From positions 9,672,001 through 9,736,000 of the forward strand of contig JBBCBC010000012.1 of NCBI GenBank assembly GCA_037126765.1: DNA of 64,000 nt, given 5' to 3'. This document shows positions 9,838-21,514 of this stretch, piece by piece; positions within the stretch are counted from its first letter, which is position 1, and each line of letters starts with the position of its first letter. Origin of the DNA: Stenogyne calaminthoides. Lineage: Eukaryota > Streptophyta > Magnoliopsida > Lamiales > Lamiaceae. Made by a program: the position numbers and the translations under genes. Below the pieces are notes generated by a model, which saw only the letters and a program-made list of their open reading frames with translations, did no database searches and was not told the origin of the DNA.

Positions 9838-12800
9838 TCAGGTGTACTTGAACCTTTGAAGTTCTTTGGGGATACCAAACATTTTGTACATCCTTTGCAT
9901 CAGCTTGTCCAAATCTTCTCTTCTATGGATCCCTCCTTTGTCAGCAAATCCATAGTAGGCATCCTTGAATTTGACAGCATCTAGCTTGTTGTCTGGACGC
10001 AAAGGTGGAAGGAGTTGTTCAAAGGGAGGAGCTTCAGGTATCAGTGACATGATCTTCCCTTCCTTCATCACCATCTGGTAGAAGTCTGGGTACTTCGTTT
10101 CTAACCAGTTCCGAAATTCATCATCATTTTCTGTCTGGTCTTGATGAATCGGAATCATCTCCAGGATGTATACGTCACACAGCCATTCTGCTCTGATATG
10201 TCCCCATTCTGGAAGCAGATCTAGCCGGGCACAGAGGATGTCTTTAACAGGTGCCGGAAAGGCATTCTCTTCCCAAGCAATCTCCTCTGCTGCAGCTTCA
10301 TTCTTTCTCTTCCTTCGGATGTATGCGATGTTTAGTCCCTTAGCCTCTGCTAACTTCTGCTTCTTGATGGCAGCCTCTCTTATTCTCTGTCTGGTTTGCT
10401 CTTGAATTTGTTCAGGAGACATCTGGCTTTTGGTAGATGATAATTCCCCTTGTCTCTGAACTTCAGCAGTAGCTTTCACCATCTTGCCTTTGCCTTTCTT
10501 TCTCTTCAGAGTCTGCTCAGGTTCATCTCGTTCGTCTTCTTCTGCTAATTTCTTAGCGAGTTCAAGGCTCTTGGCCTAATCATCAATTTCCATTCTTTTC
10601 TGTACAGACGAGGAGAAGTCTTCAATCTTATCGACTCTGACAATAACATCTGAAAGAGCAGTCTTCTGTTCAGTGATCTCTTTGCTATGTTGCTCCACAG
10701 TTTCTTTTAGTTCAGCAACAAGATCAGTAGATGGAGTGGTTTCAGGAAAGTTAGATACAGTGGCTTCTGGAAAAGATGCAATAGTTACCAACTGTGTCTG
10801 TTTTTCTTCTTTCTCTTGTCCTTCCCCCTTTTTGGTTTCATCAAAGAGGTTGGACAGCCTGCGATTCAGAGCAATAAACTGCCGTGTGATCTCCTCTCTG
10901 AGTTCCTCAACAGCAAGAGGAGTGATCTGAGCGGTGGCAGAAGGTGCAGGAGTTAAAAAGCGTCTGAGAGCAAATTCGATGTCCTTTCTTGCTCGTTCTA
11001 TAGAAGCTGAAAAGTGCTTCCAACCCATATCCATGTGGTTGTCAGTCTTCTCCAGGGATGCCCAGACACTTTCCAGTAGCACACGTGTCTCATTGAGCAT
11101 GTATGTCTGAACTTTGAGTTTATCAGACTAGAGAGTGAGCTTCTCGGCAAGAGGATTTACTAGTTGCACCACATCACAAAGGATGACATTATGCATCCCA
11201 ACTGTGAGACTCCTTTCTCTGTCAACCAGTTTTGTTTGCTCTTCTTCAAACCGCTTCATCAGATCTGCTGTGAGAGCTGTGAATTTGTCTTCAATAGCAG
11301 CCTTGACCCCATCCTGAATCTTCTCAGTATAAAGATCTAGGGTATCGGAGCTCAGCATAGCAGTCTGGTGAGATGTTGAAGCCTTGCCAAGTCGGGTCTC
11401 ATCTGCAGCACCCATTCTTGGTTCATCGGCAGCTCCCTCAAGATCTGTAGGAGGTTGAATAGTCTCATCCCTATTATCAGTAATCCCAAACCTTTCATGA
11501 ATCAACCATCTGATATCATCCTCAGAGGCCAATTCAATAGCATTATCAATCCCAGCATTGTTCAAGCACTTCATCTCCAAATCTACAAAGAAATCAGATC
11601 CCAGATTTTTCATGAGGATCAGAAACTCCTCGATGCTTTTTAATCTGATATCCCTCCAGAACATAATTTCTTCTATCTGATGTTGATCCAATTCAGGGCA
11701 CAGGTCCAGCAGATACTCCTTGATTTGTTGCTTCATTATCCTTATGATCGGGCTTTCTGAATAAGGTGAAGCAAGCTCGATTTTGGTATTGAAGGGATTA
11801 TGAGAGATGGACACACGCTTATGTCAGATCTCTCAGGTTCTGGTATCTTGTTTGGAGATTGGGAGTGAGATGGGGATATTTGTGGTTCAGGTTCATTTTC
11901 CACTTGTTGAGGGGGTTCGTTTCTGAAACAGTTCAATGGTTGGGGAGGGGAGATCTGGGTGATCTGACTGGTGAGGGTGAGGTTGAGAATGTTTTGTGAG
12001 GAGAGGGTGGTGGTGATGATTTTTGAGGAGATGGTGATGGCGATTTGGAAGTGGGCGTAGGCGATCTTTCTTTCTGGAAGATCTTGGTGAGAGGCAGAGA
12101 ATCAGATGTTGATTCTCTCTCAGAGTGCTCCACTTCAGTTCCTCTGACAGCTTTATCTCCTTCTTCTTCGATCATCTGCTCGTCCCTTACTTCACTGGTT
12201 GTATGCTCGGATCGATCACTATCTCCTTTTTACGATTCAACTTTGAATCGGATCCTCCGCTCTCGGAACTTGCCGAGCGTAACTAGGAGCGATCTTCGAG
12301 GAGAAGTAACTCTCTTCTGATGTTTTCGTTGAGCATCTGGTTTCTTGGCCAGATCCTTCCTCTTCAACCTCTTCTCTGGAATGGTTGTTCCCTGCGCTTC
12401 TGAAGATGCAATGGTTTTTTCTTTTCCCTTCTTTTCTCCCTTTGGTTTGGGCACATAAGGAGTAGGATCCTCATCAGATTGACCAGGCAGAGGCTCATCC
12501 TTGCCCAAGATGGCCTTTTGCTTTGCTTGATACATCTTCGCACCATTCTCATTCCATTCATAATTCTTTGGCAGCTTGTCTGACAGAATGATTGAGATTT
12601 TGTGCATGAAAGAGCACTTGGAAGATAAGCACACTTCATTCCTCTGGGTTAGATCGAACTTCCCCGAGTCTTTCCACAGTCTTGCCTTGACCATACCCAA
12701 CCAATCCATATCTGAAGCTTTCTTGATGATTGCAGTCATGACACTGATCTTATAGGAAGTGACAGCATCAAGACTGTAAGTTGAGCACATAATCACCTTC

Positions 12801-13274
12801 TGAACGATCTCAAGGAGAAGACGATATTTTCTCTTCAGATAGGAGGCTTTGACATTCGTTGTATTCTCCTTGTTTGCTGGTCTCAACAGCTCGGCTTCAA
12901 GAAAGTCCTTCTCTCCTACATCAGTTGTGTAGGTTTCTGGTTGATGCTTCCTCGAGTGAGACTGAAGATCCTCTAAAGATCATCATTCGACACTCGTACT
13001 TCCAATCCTCCAACAGAAGAAATTAAATCAACATCAATGTCCTTGTCCTTCCGTAGATTGTACATAAATTCTAGGGCTTCATGAGTGTGGACTATGTTCT
13101 GATGTCTAGAGCAATACTGTTCAAGACCACACGCAAAGCACTCCGCACTTTCCGAAGATTCGATCCGGAGGTGATTGAAAATACTACATATTTCTCATCA
13201 ATGATATCTTTCTTCATTGATGCAAAGTTGCAAAACTTTTTCCCTTGACCCTGTTGTGTAACAAGATATGCCAT
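9838..13274 (-). pseudogene. C env-like ORF
   Basis: A series of - strand frames from ATG 13274 to 9838 forms one broken ORF of about 1,100 codons. Near the N-terminus (around 12700-12860) is a helical region with KRKYRLLLEIVQKVI and MDWLGMVKARLWKD, resembling env-like ORFs of SIRE-type elements. It is followed by a basic KGEKKGKEK linker, a Pro/Ser-rich stretch (about 11930-12175), a segment of about 230 residues (11128-11814), and a long coiled-coil region (10576-11100, with LREEITRQFIALNRRL). The C-terminal domain (9838-10482) is rich in charged residues and ends about 190 bp before the polypurine tract. Frames change near 12900, 12200, 11930, 11120 and 10550. No signal peptide or transmembrane helix is obvious. 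Calling it an envelope is by position only. Confidence 0.72.
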
Positions 13275-13276
13275 TT

Positions 13277-13465
13277 CTGTATGATATGCAAATTGATATT
13301 AGTTTGCATAAACTATTTCAATAAACTTAGTCAAACCAGCAATCTAAGTATCAATTAAGCAAATAAGCATATAAATCGATGCAGATAGAGATTACAGAAA
13401 TATAGCAGCACGACTTGTAAACCTAGGTGAATTGAAATCATGCAGTACTTAAAGGAAAAAATTAC
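13277..13465 (-). other. Candidate leader intron of C env-like ORF
   Basis: On the - strand the donor is ATCTG|GTAATT (intron starts 13465) and the acceptor CATACAG|AA (intron ends 13277). The acceptor lies two bases before ATG 13274. The 189-bp length and AT/T-rich interior suit a plant intron. Not proven without cDNA. Confidence 0.45.
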
Positions 13466-13611
13466 CAGATATTGATTCGTAGGATTGAGAAATCGTGAAA
13501 ATAGAATCAATTGATTTTGGAAAGTAAACTTCTGAATATTTTGAAAGTTTGATCTTTTAAGAGTTTGAGAAGACGAAGTAGTGGAAAGAAGGTTTTCTGA
13601 GAAAGATTTGG

Positions 13612-13618
13612 ATTTATA
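13612..13618 (-). promoter_or_regulatory. TATA box upstream of C env-like ORF
   Basis: The - strand reads CATACTATAAATCC, a strong TATA box, about 340 bp before the env-like ATG and about 150 bp before the candidate leader-intron donor. It lies outside the LTR, so it would be an internal promoter. Confidence 0.45.
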
Positions 13619-14360
13619 GTATGCGAGGGAACCTTTTTGCACAACTTTCCAAAGTACTCAAGTGTCCGTGTTTTGAAATCAGTGGCTGAGATTAGTCGGC
13701 CGAAAAGTATTTTGATCGCACGGTTGAGAAAAGTAGTCTTCTCGTATTTTGGACTCGAAAATTCACAATAAAATGCATTAAATACACATTCCCATGTCCG
13801 CATTTAATGTTTTGCAGTGCATGCGTCACAAAGTGAAAACAGAGTAGAAACCAATTTATTAAAATAAAGCATATAAGATGTTCAGAAAGGGATAAATAAG
13901 AAACGTATCTGACTGATTGATATTGTAATCAACCAATTACCACTGTGATCTGATCTGGTTGGCTTGATTATTGTTGACCTTACTGATGATAGCCTATACC
14001 TTAGCATTTCCCAACAATATTCCACTCATCTGATCAGATTCATGTTTAATCCACTTCGTTACTTATCTGATCCACTTATCTGATCCTCTTCATTCTTCAG
14101 TCTTCTTCTATTCAGGCCGCATTTCCTATGCACTTAAGTCATACTCCCGCCAAAATATTTACTTCGGGGAGTCAAAAAGTCGCCTCGATTCCCAAATCGG
14201 CGCGATTTGACATTCCATAATAATGGTATAGATACACTGTGATTACTCACACCGTCAACTCATCCAACCATCGGCCGCGTGTTCCTTACGCTTTGTCGAT
14301 GCAAATTTCTCTTAAGGTCTTTGAGAAAATAAATTTGCATTTATACCCCTGTTTTTCTCC
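13619..14360. promoter_or_regulatory. Region between two divergent TATA boxes in C
   Basis: About 740 bp without a recognised coding frame. The - strand TATA box at 13612 and the + strand TATA box at 14361 point away from each other. A CCCGCCAAAA motif, the reverse complement of an E2F-type TTTTGGCGGG, is at 14146-14155. A second GC-rich patch (CAAATCGGCGCGATTTGAC) is near 14194-14212; it contains the 18-bp palindrome-like AAATCGGCGCGATTT core. Confidence 0.4.
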
Positions 14361-14367
14361 TATAAAT
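14361..14367 (+). promoter_or_regulatory. TATA box of + strand unit inside C
   Basis: CCTATAAATTGG on the + strand, antisense to C. The expected start site (about 30 bp on) falls near ACACAACATA, and ATG codons follow at 14430 and 14440. Confidence 0.42.
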
Positions 14368-14439
14368 TGGCCTGGGTTGTTAGGCAAACAACACAACATA
14401 AACCATACATCTTCTTTAGCTTATACTCCATGTTTTCCG

Positions 14440-14673
14440 ATGAATCCTTTATTTCCGGTGAAACTTCCGGCAAAAGTCTTTAACCCTTTTCCAATGAATT
14501 CAGCTTCTCAAATCAACCCTGTGTGTTCTTTCACACTGCTTTCATCGTCATCGAAGATTACACATACGATCATTGCAAAGCTTCTTTACCACCAAGGCGG
14601 CGGATCTGCTATAGCAAATGAGAAGGCACTTCTCCTAACCGTATGTACCTTGTGTGCCTATCGAGATGACTGA
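14440..14673 (+). CDS. Small antisense ORF in C, unknown
   Basis: A 77-residue ORF starting at the second ATG after the + strand TATA box. The first ATG, at 14430, gives only 17 codons. The sequence is Ser/Pro-rich at the start (LFPVKLPAKVFNPFPMN) and later has SSSSKITHTIIAKLLYHQGGG. I recognise no family. CCTAACC|GTATGT near 14635-14647 could be a splice donor that would link it to the next + strand frame at 14707. It lies between C's pol and env-like ORFs, on the opposite strand. It may be a captured host fragment or an element-borne antisense gene, or chance. Confidence 0.35.
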   Translation: MNPLFPVKLPAKVFNPFPMNSASQINPVCSFTLLSSSSKITHTIIAKLLYHQGGGSAIANEKALLLTVCTLCAYRDD

Positions 14674-14706
14674 ATTAGCATCAACAGACTCAGTCTGAGA
14701 TAAAAC

Positions 14707-14922
14707 ATGGGCTTGGTATACGATCTTGATCAGATAATAGCTGATCTTCGTATATCAAACTCAATTTTTGCATGTGACACTAGTGCCCGTATGGTCCTTT
14801 TGACCAACTCTTTGGCACTTGTGTCCCATTTAACATCTGGAGAGCCTATTGATTTTAGGTCTAGGGGCTCCTGGCTTAGACATCCTTCAAGGCCGCTCTC
14901 GCTCCTCACTCCGAAGCTCTGA
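14707..14922 (+). CDS. Second antisense frame in C, unknown
   Basis: A 71-residue + strand frame (DQIIADLRISNSIFACD, then SALALVSHL-like and PIDFRSRGSW segments) of balanced amino-acid composition, unlike a random frame in AT-rich DNA. It follows the previous ORF by 34 bp and may be its next exon or an out-of-frame continuation. No homology recognised. The shadow frame on the - strand (14730-14990) looks less natural. Confidence 0.3.
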   Translation: MGLVYDLDQIIADLRISNSIFACDTSARMVLLTNSLALVSHLTSGEPIDFRSRGSWLRHPSRPLSLLTPKL

Positions 14923-15400
14923 GGGTGGCTCAGGATTATCTTAAAGCCTCTCACGCCCCTTTTAGGGTCGGGGGATAATGAGAGCATCAAGCTCTAAAAT
15001 CTTTAAAGCCTCTCTCCCCTTCCCTACCTAGGGTTAGGCTTAGGGTTTATGGTTTATGTACTGACCTCCGAGTCTTCTTGTACTTGTAACTTGTAATGTA
15101 AATCTGACCTCCGGGTCCTTATCAATGAAAAGTTCTATTATTTCATTGTTGTGTTGCCTCTACTGACTTATGCGATTTGTAGTCTTAAATTTATACAACT
15201 TTCTTGTTGACCGTAGCTTAATCGACTTATAAAGTATAACCTTCCAATCTGATCAGTTCCCCCTTAATCTGATATATCTTAAACTAATCAGTTCCTTGTC
15301 TGATCTTCAAATCGACTCCTTGTCTGATTTTCTGATCGGCTCCTTGTCTGATCGTCTGATCGGCTGAGATTCCTAACTCAACTGATTCCTCTTAACCTGG
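14923..15400 (+). other. 3'-end-like region of the antisense unit
   Basis: Non-coding, with TGTAATGTAAATC and ATCAATGAAAAG near 15090-15130, similar to plant polyadenylation regions, followed by TTATTTCATTG. The last 150 bp hold repeats of CCTTGTCTGAT. Assignment to the + strand unit is inferred from position. Confidence 0.3.
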
Positions 15401-16916
15401 TTAGTCTTTTAACCAACTGGTTCTGGAGACCAGTCCACCAAACATTTCTGGCGCATTTTCTCCGAGATCCAGAAGCCCTAGCTCATTGCATAATTCTCTG
15501 AATCTGATCTCAGCTAGCGGCTTAGTTAAGATATCAGCTTTCTGCTTATCAGTATGGATCTTTTCCATTCTGATATTCTTCTTTTCAACATGATCTCTGA
15601 TAAAATGATGTCTGACATCCACATGCTTGCATCTTGTATGTAGAACAGGATTCTGAGTGATTGCAATAACACTATTATTGTCACAGAATATAGGTACGTT
15701 CTTAGCTACGATGTTGTAATCCCTCAGCTGCTGACTTAGCCAGAGCAGTTGGGAACAACAGCTTCCTGCAGCCATATATTCTGCTTCAGTAGTAGATGTC
15801 GCAACTGACGTCTGCTTCTTTGAAAACCAAGAGATCAGTTTACTACCTAGAAAGTGACATGTACCTGAGGTTGACTTCCTGTCGATTCTGCAACCTCCGT
15901 AATCAGAATCAGAATACCCACTAAGCTCTAGATTATCATCTGATGGGTAAAATAAACCAAGGTTTACTGTCCCCTTCAGATACTTCAGAAACCGCTTAGC
16001 TGCTTCCAGGTGGCTTTGCATTGGATTTGCTTGAAATCTGGCACATACACCTACTGCAAAAGTGATATCTGGTCTGGTGGCAGTCAGGTATAGTAGAGAT
16101 CCAATGAGAGCCCTATATTCTTTCTGATTAGTTTTCTGACCATCCTCATCTGGATCCATCTTGAACCCGGTCATCATAGGAATTCTGGCTTCCTTACAGT
16201 GTTGAACTCCAAACTTAGCCAATAGATTCCTAGTGTACTTCGCCTGGCAGATGAATATCCCTTCTGTACTTTGCTTGACCTGTAAACCCAGAAAGTAATT
16301 CATCTGACCCATCATGGACATCTTGAACTTCCCTTGCATCAGTTTGCTGAACTTCTCACATAACTTCTTGTTGGGAGATCCGAAGATGATGTCGTCCATG
16401 TAAATCTGAACCATCAGAATATCTTCTCCATCTTCTATTCTGAATAAGGTTATGTCCACTATTCCTTTAGTGAAACCGTTGTCTATCAAGAACTGAGAGA
16501 GTGTATCATACCAAGCTCGAGGAGCTTGTTTCAGGCCATAAAGAGCTTTCCTTAAACGGTACACTTGGTCGCCTTTTTCAAAGCCTGGAGGTTGTTCAAC
16601 ATAAACTTAAGAATGCACTCTTTACATCCATCTGATACACAATGAACCCTCTCGTGGGCAAGATATGCGAAAAAAGCCGAATGGCTTCTAAATGGCGGCC
16701 CGGTGCAAAGTTTTCATCATAATCAATTCCTCCTGATTGTGAATACCCCTTAGCAACAAGTCTTGCCTTATTTCTGGTTATGACATTATTCTCATCTCTC
16801 TTGTTCATGAATACCCACTTCGTGCCAATCACGTCTTGATGAGTTGGTATGTCCACCAGTTTCCAAACTTGATTCCTCTCAAACTGCTCGATTCTTCTTG
16901 CATGGCTAGAATCCAA
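15401..16916 (-). pseudogene. C reverse transcriptase and RNase H
   Basis: Frame 16564-15401 is a 387-codon open run with one frameshift to the N-terminal part (16916-16596). RT motifs: GTKWVFMNKRDENN and [11 protein letters not shown] in the N-terminal part, LRKALYGLKQAPRAWY, then QIYMDDIIFGS with the YMDD active site (usual form YVDD). RNase H: GYSDSDYGGCRIDRKSTSG, STTEAEYMAA and FCDNNSVI carry the catalytic acidic residues; HTRCKHVDVRHHFIRD follows. The RT thumb-RNase H half looks intact. The frameshift near 16580-16600 lies between the fingers and palm. It would copy element RNA inside virus-like particles if the frame were whole. Confidence 0.88.
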
Positions 16917-17724
16917 ATTTGGTCTTGTAGAGCTTCCTCTACTTGATTGGTTCCTTCAAAGACAGATAACAACAATACATGGCACTTTCACCAATCTGAT
17001 GTCTAGTTTTAACTCTATCAGATGGGTCTCCGATAATCAGATCAGTTGGATGACTGGTTATCTAGGTCTTTCTTTTCTGATTTACATCTATTTGGAGAAC
17101 ATCATCCTCTTCTAATAGTAGTTCATTACTAGTGATTGGGAGTGGTGCGGAATTATGTTCCACTTGATATGGACATGTCTCAGCTGATGTTGGACTCATC
17201 ATGTCTTGATGTACGTCGTAGGAACTTTCAGAGTTCCCCCGAACCGGATGGTTCGATTGATATCTTTATCTCAAATTGTATGCGAACTTCTTCATCGACG
17301 GTTAGCGTACCTTAGGTCCGATTGACTGGTGAATCGGCAAGATCAAGTTACGGGATATACACCATTATTACGTGTTCAGATTCTTTCTCCTTGATACTTA
17401 GCTGATCCATTTTCTGCGTATCAAGTACCGGTTAATTTGGTACTGCTTGTTCCGAGGTAGCTTTCTCTTGTTTAGAAGATGTCTCATCAAAGACCACATG
17501 GGGTGTTTCTTCCACAACTAGGGTTCATTTGTTGTAAACCCTGAAAGCCTTGCTGGATGAAGAATATCCTAAGAATATAACCTCATCTGACTTGGCCTCA
17601 AAAGTCTTCAACTGACTTTTCCCATTGTTGTGTATGAAACACTTGCACCCGAAAACATGGAAGTAAGAAACACGAGGTTTTCTGCCCTTCCACAGTTCAT
17701 AGGGTGTTTTGTAGTGAGCCTTAG
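16917..17724 (-). pseudogene. C integrase C-terminal and linker remnant
   Basis: Degenerate - strand coding: short fragments typical of the Copia integrase C-terminus and the linker to RT can be read near 17540-17700 (RKPRVSYFHVFGCKCF-like order) with several frame changes. No continuous ORF over 60 codons. Confidence 0.5.
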
Positions 17725-18286
17725 TCAGAGAACATCATCTGCTACGAGTGTGGCATCTGATATTGATGGCTTCCGCTTTAAACGGCTTGGTGTAGCATGT
17801 TTAGCTAACATAGTGCGAGCAGCTTCCTTGAGTGTTCTGTTTCTCCGTTCTGCTACTCCATTTTGTTGTGGCATTCTTGCAGCTGACGTCTCATGTTGTA
17901 TACCAAACTTAGTGCAAAAATCGAGAATAAAGGAGTTCGTAAATTTCATGCCTTATCCTCGATCCGATTTTTACTATCTTTGACACCCTTTTCATTTTGT
18001 AGTTTCTTGAAAGCGGCTCGTATATCTTTGTTGTTGTCTCATTCTTCTTATATAAGAATACAACCCAGGTAAACTTGGAATAATCATCCACGATTACCAG
18101 AGTATATTTGCGTCCGCTGAGACTGACTGGTGTAACTGGTCCAAATAGATCCATATGGAGCAGTTGCAATACTCTCTTGGATCTTTGGTCCGTATTTCCC
18201 TTGAATGAGGCTTTAACTTGTTTTTTCCTTCCGACATGCGACACATGTCTGATCCTTTGAGAATACCTCATTCGGAAGTCCCTCAA
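17725..18286 (-). pseudogene. C integrase core
   Basis: Two frames. 18286-17909 has LLHMDLFGPVTPVSLSGRKY (first catalytic Asp) and VIVDDYSKFTWVVF. 17949-17725 begins inside the core and has PQQNGVAERRNRTLKEAAR with the catalytic Glu, then RTMLAKHATPSRL. The second Asp region (IRSDHG) lies at the frame break near 17950 and reads IVKIGSRIRHEIYELL, so it is lost. The element could not integrate with this copy of the enzyme. Confidence 0.8.
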
Positions 18287-18791
18287 CCAAAGACATCCTA
18301 GCTATCTTGTTAAGGGTTTTAAAGTTCAGATGACTCATTCTTTTGTGCCAGAGCCAACTGCTACTTTTGGAACTCTTAACAATTAGGCATGCATGTCTTG
18401 GAAAACTGTTCCAGTCTGTTGTGTAGATCTTGCCTTTCCTTGAACCAGTTAGGAAGATTTGTTGAGTAGCTCGATTCCTAATCGTACACTGATCACTCGA
18501 GAACTCAACACTGAATCCGTTGTCGCAGAATTGTGATACTGATAACAGGTTATGCTTTAAACCTTCGACATACGAGACTCCAGTAACTTGTACATCATCA
18601 TTCTCTAAGGTTCCGAATCCTTTGGTAAAACTAAAGTTATCATCACCGAAGAGTACACGTGGGCCTTCTTGTTCTTTGTAAGAGCTAAGGAGATGTTTGC
18701 TTCCAGTCATGTGCCTTGAGCATCCACTATAGATGTACCAGATAGTTGCTTGTACACCTCCATTGTTGGCCAAATCCACGCGAACCTGCAA
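18213..18791 (-). pseudogene. C protease and integrase zinc-binding domain
   Basis: The aspartic protease motif reads WYIYSGCSRHMTG. Copia proteases of this type have DSGCSRHMTG, so the catalytic Asp is replaced by Tyr (GAT to TAT type change). The pre-integrase domain follows (GTLENDDVQVTGVSYVEGLK, NLLSVSQFCDNG), then the HHCC finger: WLWHKRMSHLNFKTLNKIAR and TCVACRKEK. The frame is open for 192 codons despite the active-site change. Confidence 0.82.
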
Positions 18792-19973
18792 TCGAATCAG
18801 GTTTTAGGTACCCCTTTAGAATTGGGTCCTGGGGGGTTAGAGGTGGTTTTAGGGATCCATACAAACAGGGCACTTCTATTGTAATCAGATAGATCAGAAG
18901 GCCTGATTTGTCTCCCATAAACATCAACATAATCATACGTCCCTTTATATGCATTCAGATTGGTATGATTATTCGTGCGAGCCTTGAGTGAATCAGAAGA
19001 CTTGAGATTTTTCCTTACAGTTTGTCTTCTTTTAACCCAGTGGGGCTCAGGTGCAGCAGCCCTAGGTCTCTGGTTATAAGGGTAGGTACGACTGCTACCA
19101 TTAAAAAATTCATATCTTTTTGACATAGATGGTCTTGGCAGTTTACCTTTAGCTTGTTAAAGGGTTAGGCGGTGACCACGATTGGGTTTTGATTAGATTT
19201 CCTTTTTACAGTTGTCTCTTCGATACCTAATCTGCCGACGTTGAGGTCTCTTCGAATAACCGGGGTTCTTCAGAGATTCTCTACCGATGCTTAATCGATT
19301 AGGGTCCATTTATGTTCCCTTTCGATTAGGCACTTGCTTTTTACTTTGCTCAAATGTCTCTTTCCCTTATCAGATACATATTTTACTTTTTGTGTATCTT
19401 TGTCAGAGACTCGTTTGATTACACCCTTTTGAAGTAAACCAAATGGGGCTTTTGAGGATGTAGAAGGGTTCTCATACCCAATTCCCTTCTTGTTAGTCGA
19501 CGTTCAAAAATAGGTGTTCATATCTTGAACGGTTTTTGATGATTTCATGAAAACCTCTATTTTCTTGCATAAACTATCCTCGAGATTTCGGACTCTCATG
19601 TAGTCTCAAGAGTTCATCAAACTTAGCTTGTAGGATTTTGAAATCATCGACTTCTTTGTTTGTTGATTGCTAGTTGTTCTTTAATCTGCTTCTCCTGATC
19701 AGAAGATTTAACCTTCAGAACTTTCAGTTCTTCAGTTACCTTCGATCGGCTTTTAATTTAATTTGGTTAATTTTTTCTTCTTGACGAGTTTTCTCTAACA
19801 AGCTGATTATTTTTTATCCTTAGCTTATCGTTTTCAGCTTCCACTATTGTATAAGTGTCTCTTTGCGTTAGAGATCATCAAGCAATTGCTCGAAATAGAA
19901 GCCGCAAGTCAATCTCTCCAAAGGTGTGCTAATTATAAGCGGTGTGGAAATTGAAAAAGGTAAGGTTTGGAGG
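18792..19973 (-). pseudogene. C gag-protease linker, degenerate
   Basis: Frames 18797-19126 (KRYEFFNGSSRTYPYNQR, VKRRQTVRKNLKSS) and scattered pieces up to 19973 fit the spacer between gag and protease in SIRE-like elements. Many short frameshifts. Nothing else recognised in the 840 bp from 19130 to 19973. Confidence 0.5.
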
Positions 19974-21377
19974 TTACCTCGGTTGGTCTTCCTCCTTAGC
20001 CATCAGACAGATTTCATCATCATCTGAAGAGAATATCAGATCTTCATGGTCGAAGAAGTCATCAGCATTGCTTATCAGACAGAAGTCCTCTACTGATGAG
20101 TAGCCAGAATCCTCAGAAGGCAGATATGAATCATCAATTCCTGATGTGTCAGTAACCATGGCTTTTCTGCCTCTCTATAGCGTTGCTCTCTTCTGTTCCG
20201 CTTCTCTTCTCTTTCTCTTGGAGTCACGTCTTCTGCCTTTGTAGTGACCTGGTTTCTCACAGTTGAAGCATGATCCATGATCCACAAAACTTCTTCTGCC
20301 AGGTGAGTCACTCCGTCTGTAGGATCTGTCAAGTGACTTTCCTTTATGATTGTGATCTAAACTTCTTCTCTCCGATCTGTTGTCTCTTCTCTCATCTGAC
20401 CGATCATCTCTTTTCTTATCTTCTCTGTGATCCCTTCGGTCATCAGATCTGGTCCTTTCTGGAGATCTGTCAGTTGGCCTCCTATTTCTTCCTCTGCTGT
20501 CTTGATAGTCTCTGTAGAATCTGCGATACTTACCAAGTTGAATGTTAGATCTTTCAAGCTTCCTGGTAAGCAAAGCGATCTGTTCAGCTTGGCTTATTAT
20601 GTTTCCGACAGGTTCAGTGGCATTTGATCTGTTGCTGGTTGCTTTGAATGCAACTGATTTTGATGTGGAGGTTGTGGCTTCAGCAGGCGACTCGTCTTCT
20701 TCTTCATGCCCTCTTTCGATCAGATCGAACTCATGGGCTTTAAGACTTAGGAACAGGCTACTTTGCTACATCTTGGCAATGTCTTGGCAATCCTTGATTA
20801 CCGTGACTTTCATGTCCCACTTCTTGGTGAGAGATCTCAAGATCTTGTAATTGATATCTTTATCTGACATCTCTCTTCCAAGTTCTCGTAGCTTGTTTAC
20901 TGACATGGTGATTCTCCCATCGAGCTCATTGATGGTTTCATTTGGCAACATCTTAAGCTTCTCGAACTTCACCAGTTCAGCTTGCAATCTGCTGTCTTTG
21001 ATCTGATCATTTCCTTCACACATCTCAGCAAGCATATCCCACATCTGTTTAGCTGTCTTGAGATACTTTATCTTTTCTTTGGTGATCTTATCCATCGTCT
21101 TCATGATTATATGCCTAGTTATTGTATCCAGTGTATACATTCTTTCTTCTGCATCCATCAGGGCAGGACTCTTTCGGACAAGGCTTCCAACTGTAAAATC
21201 TGGATCTCCTCCAACAACTGGGTTGTCGTGATAGATGATGATGGGTCCTCGTTCAATGACTTCCATCATTCTGTTGCTTATTCACCCCAGATGGTTGCAC
21301 ATGTATATTGTCCAATCTGCATACTCATCAATGGAAAATTTAGGCAAATCATGATACATACCAGAGGTATTATCCAT
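19974..21377 (-). pseudogene. C gag
   Basis: The reading frame opens at ATG 21377 (MDNTSGMYHDLPKFSID), meets a TGA near 21285, continues at 21269 (MMEVIERGPIII) through a UBN2/gag domain (KTAKQMWDMLAEMCEGND, LQAELVKFEKLKM, ILRSLTKKWDMKVT), meets a TAG at 20766, and runs on in the same frame through a coiled region (LLTRKLERSNIQLGKY) and an Arg/Asp-rich stretch to the zinc knuckle CFNCEKPGHYKGRR. The fourth ligand Cys of the CX2CX4HX4C knuckle is Arg. An acidic tail ends at 19974. The capsid-forming protein is therefore interrupted by two stops and has a defective knuckle. Confidence 0.8.
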
Positions 21378-21500
21378 GCTGATAGTGATTTTGAAAACGA
21401 ATGAGTTTTGAAAACGGTTTTTCAAGATCTGTTCAAGTGACCACAAAGATTCTTCCTCAAGAACCGATGATACTCAAAGTCAGTGGTCTGTAGAACCACT

Positions 21501-21512
21501 GCTCTGATACCA
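21501..21512 (-). other. C primer binding site
   Basis: The - strand TGGTATCAGAGC is a perfect 12-base complement of plant initiator-Met tRNA 3' end, two bases from the 5' LTR end. Confidence 0.9.
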
Positions 21513-21514
21513 CT

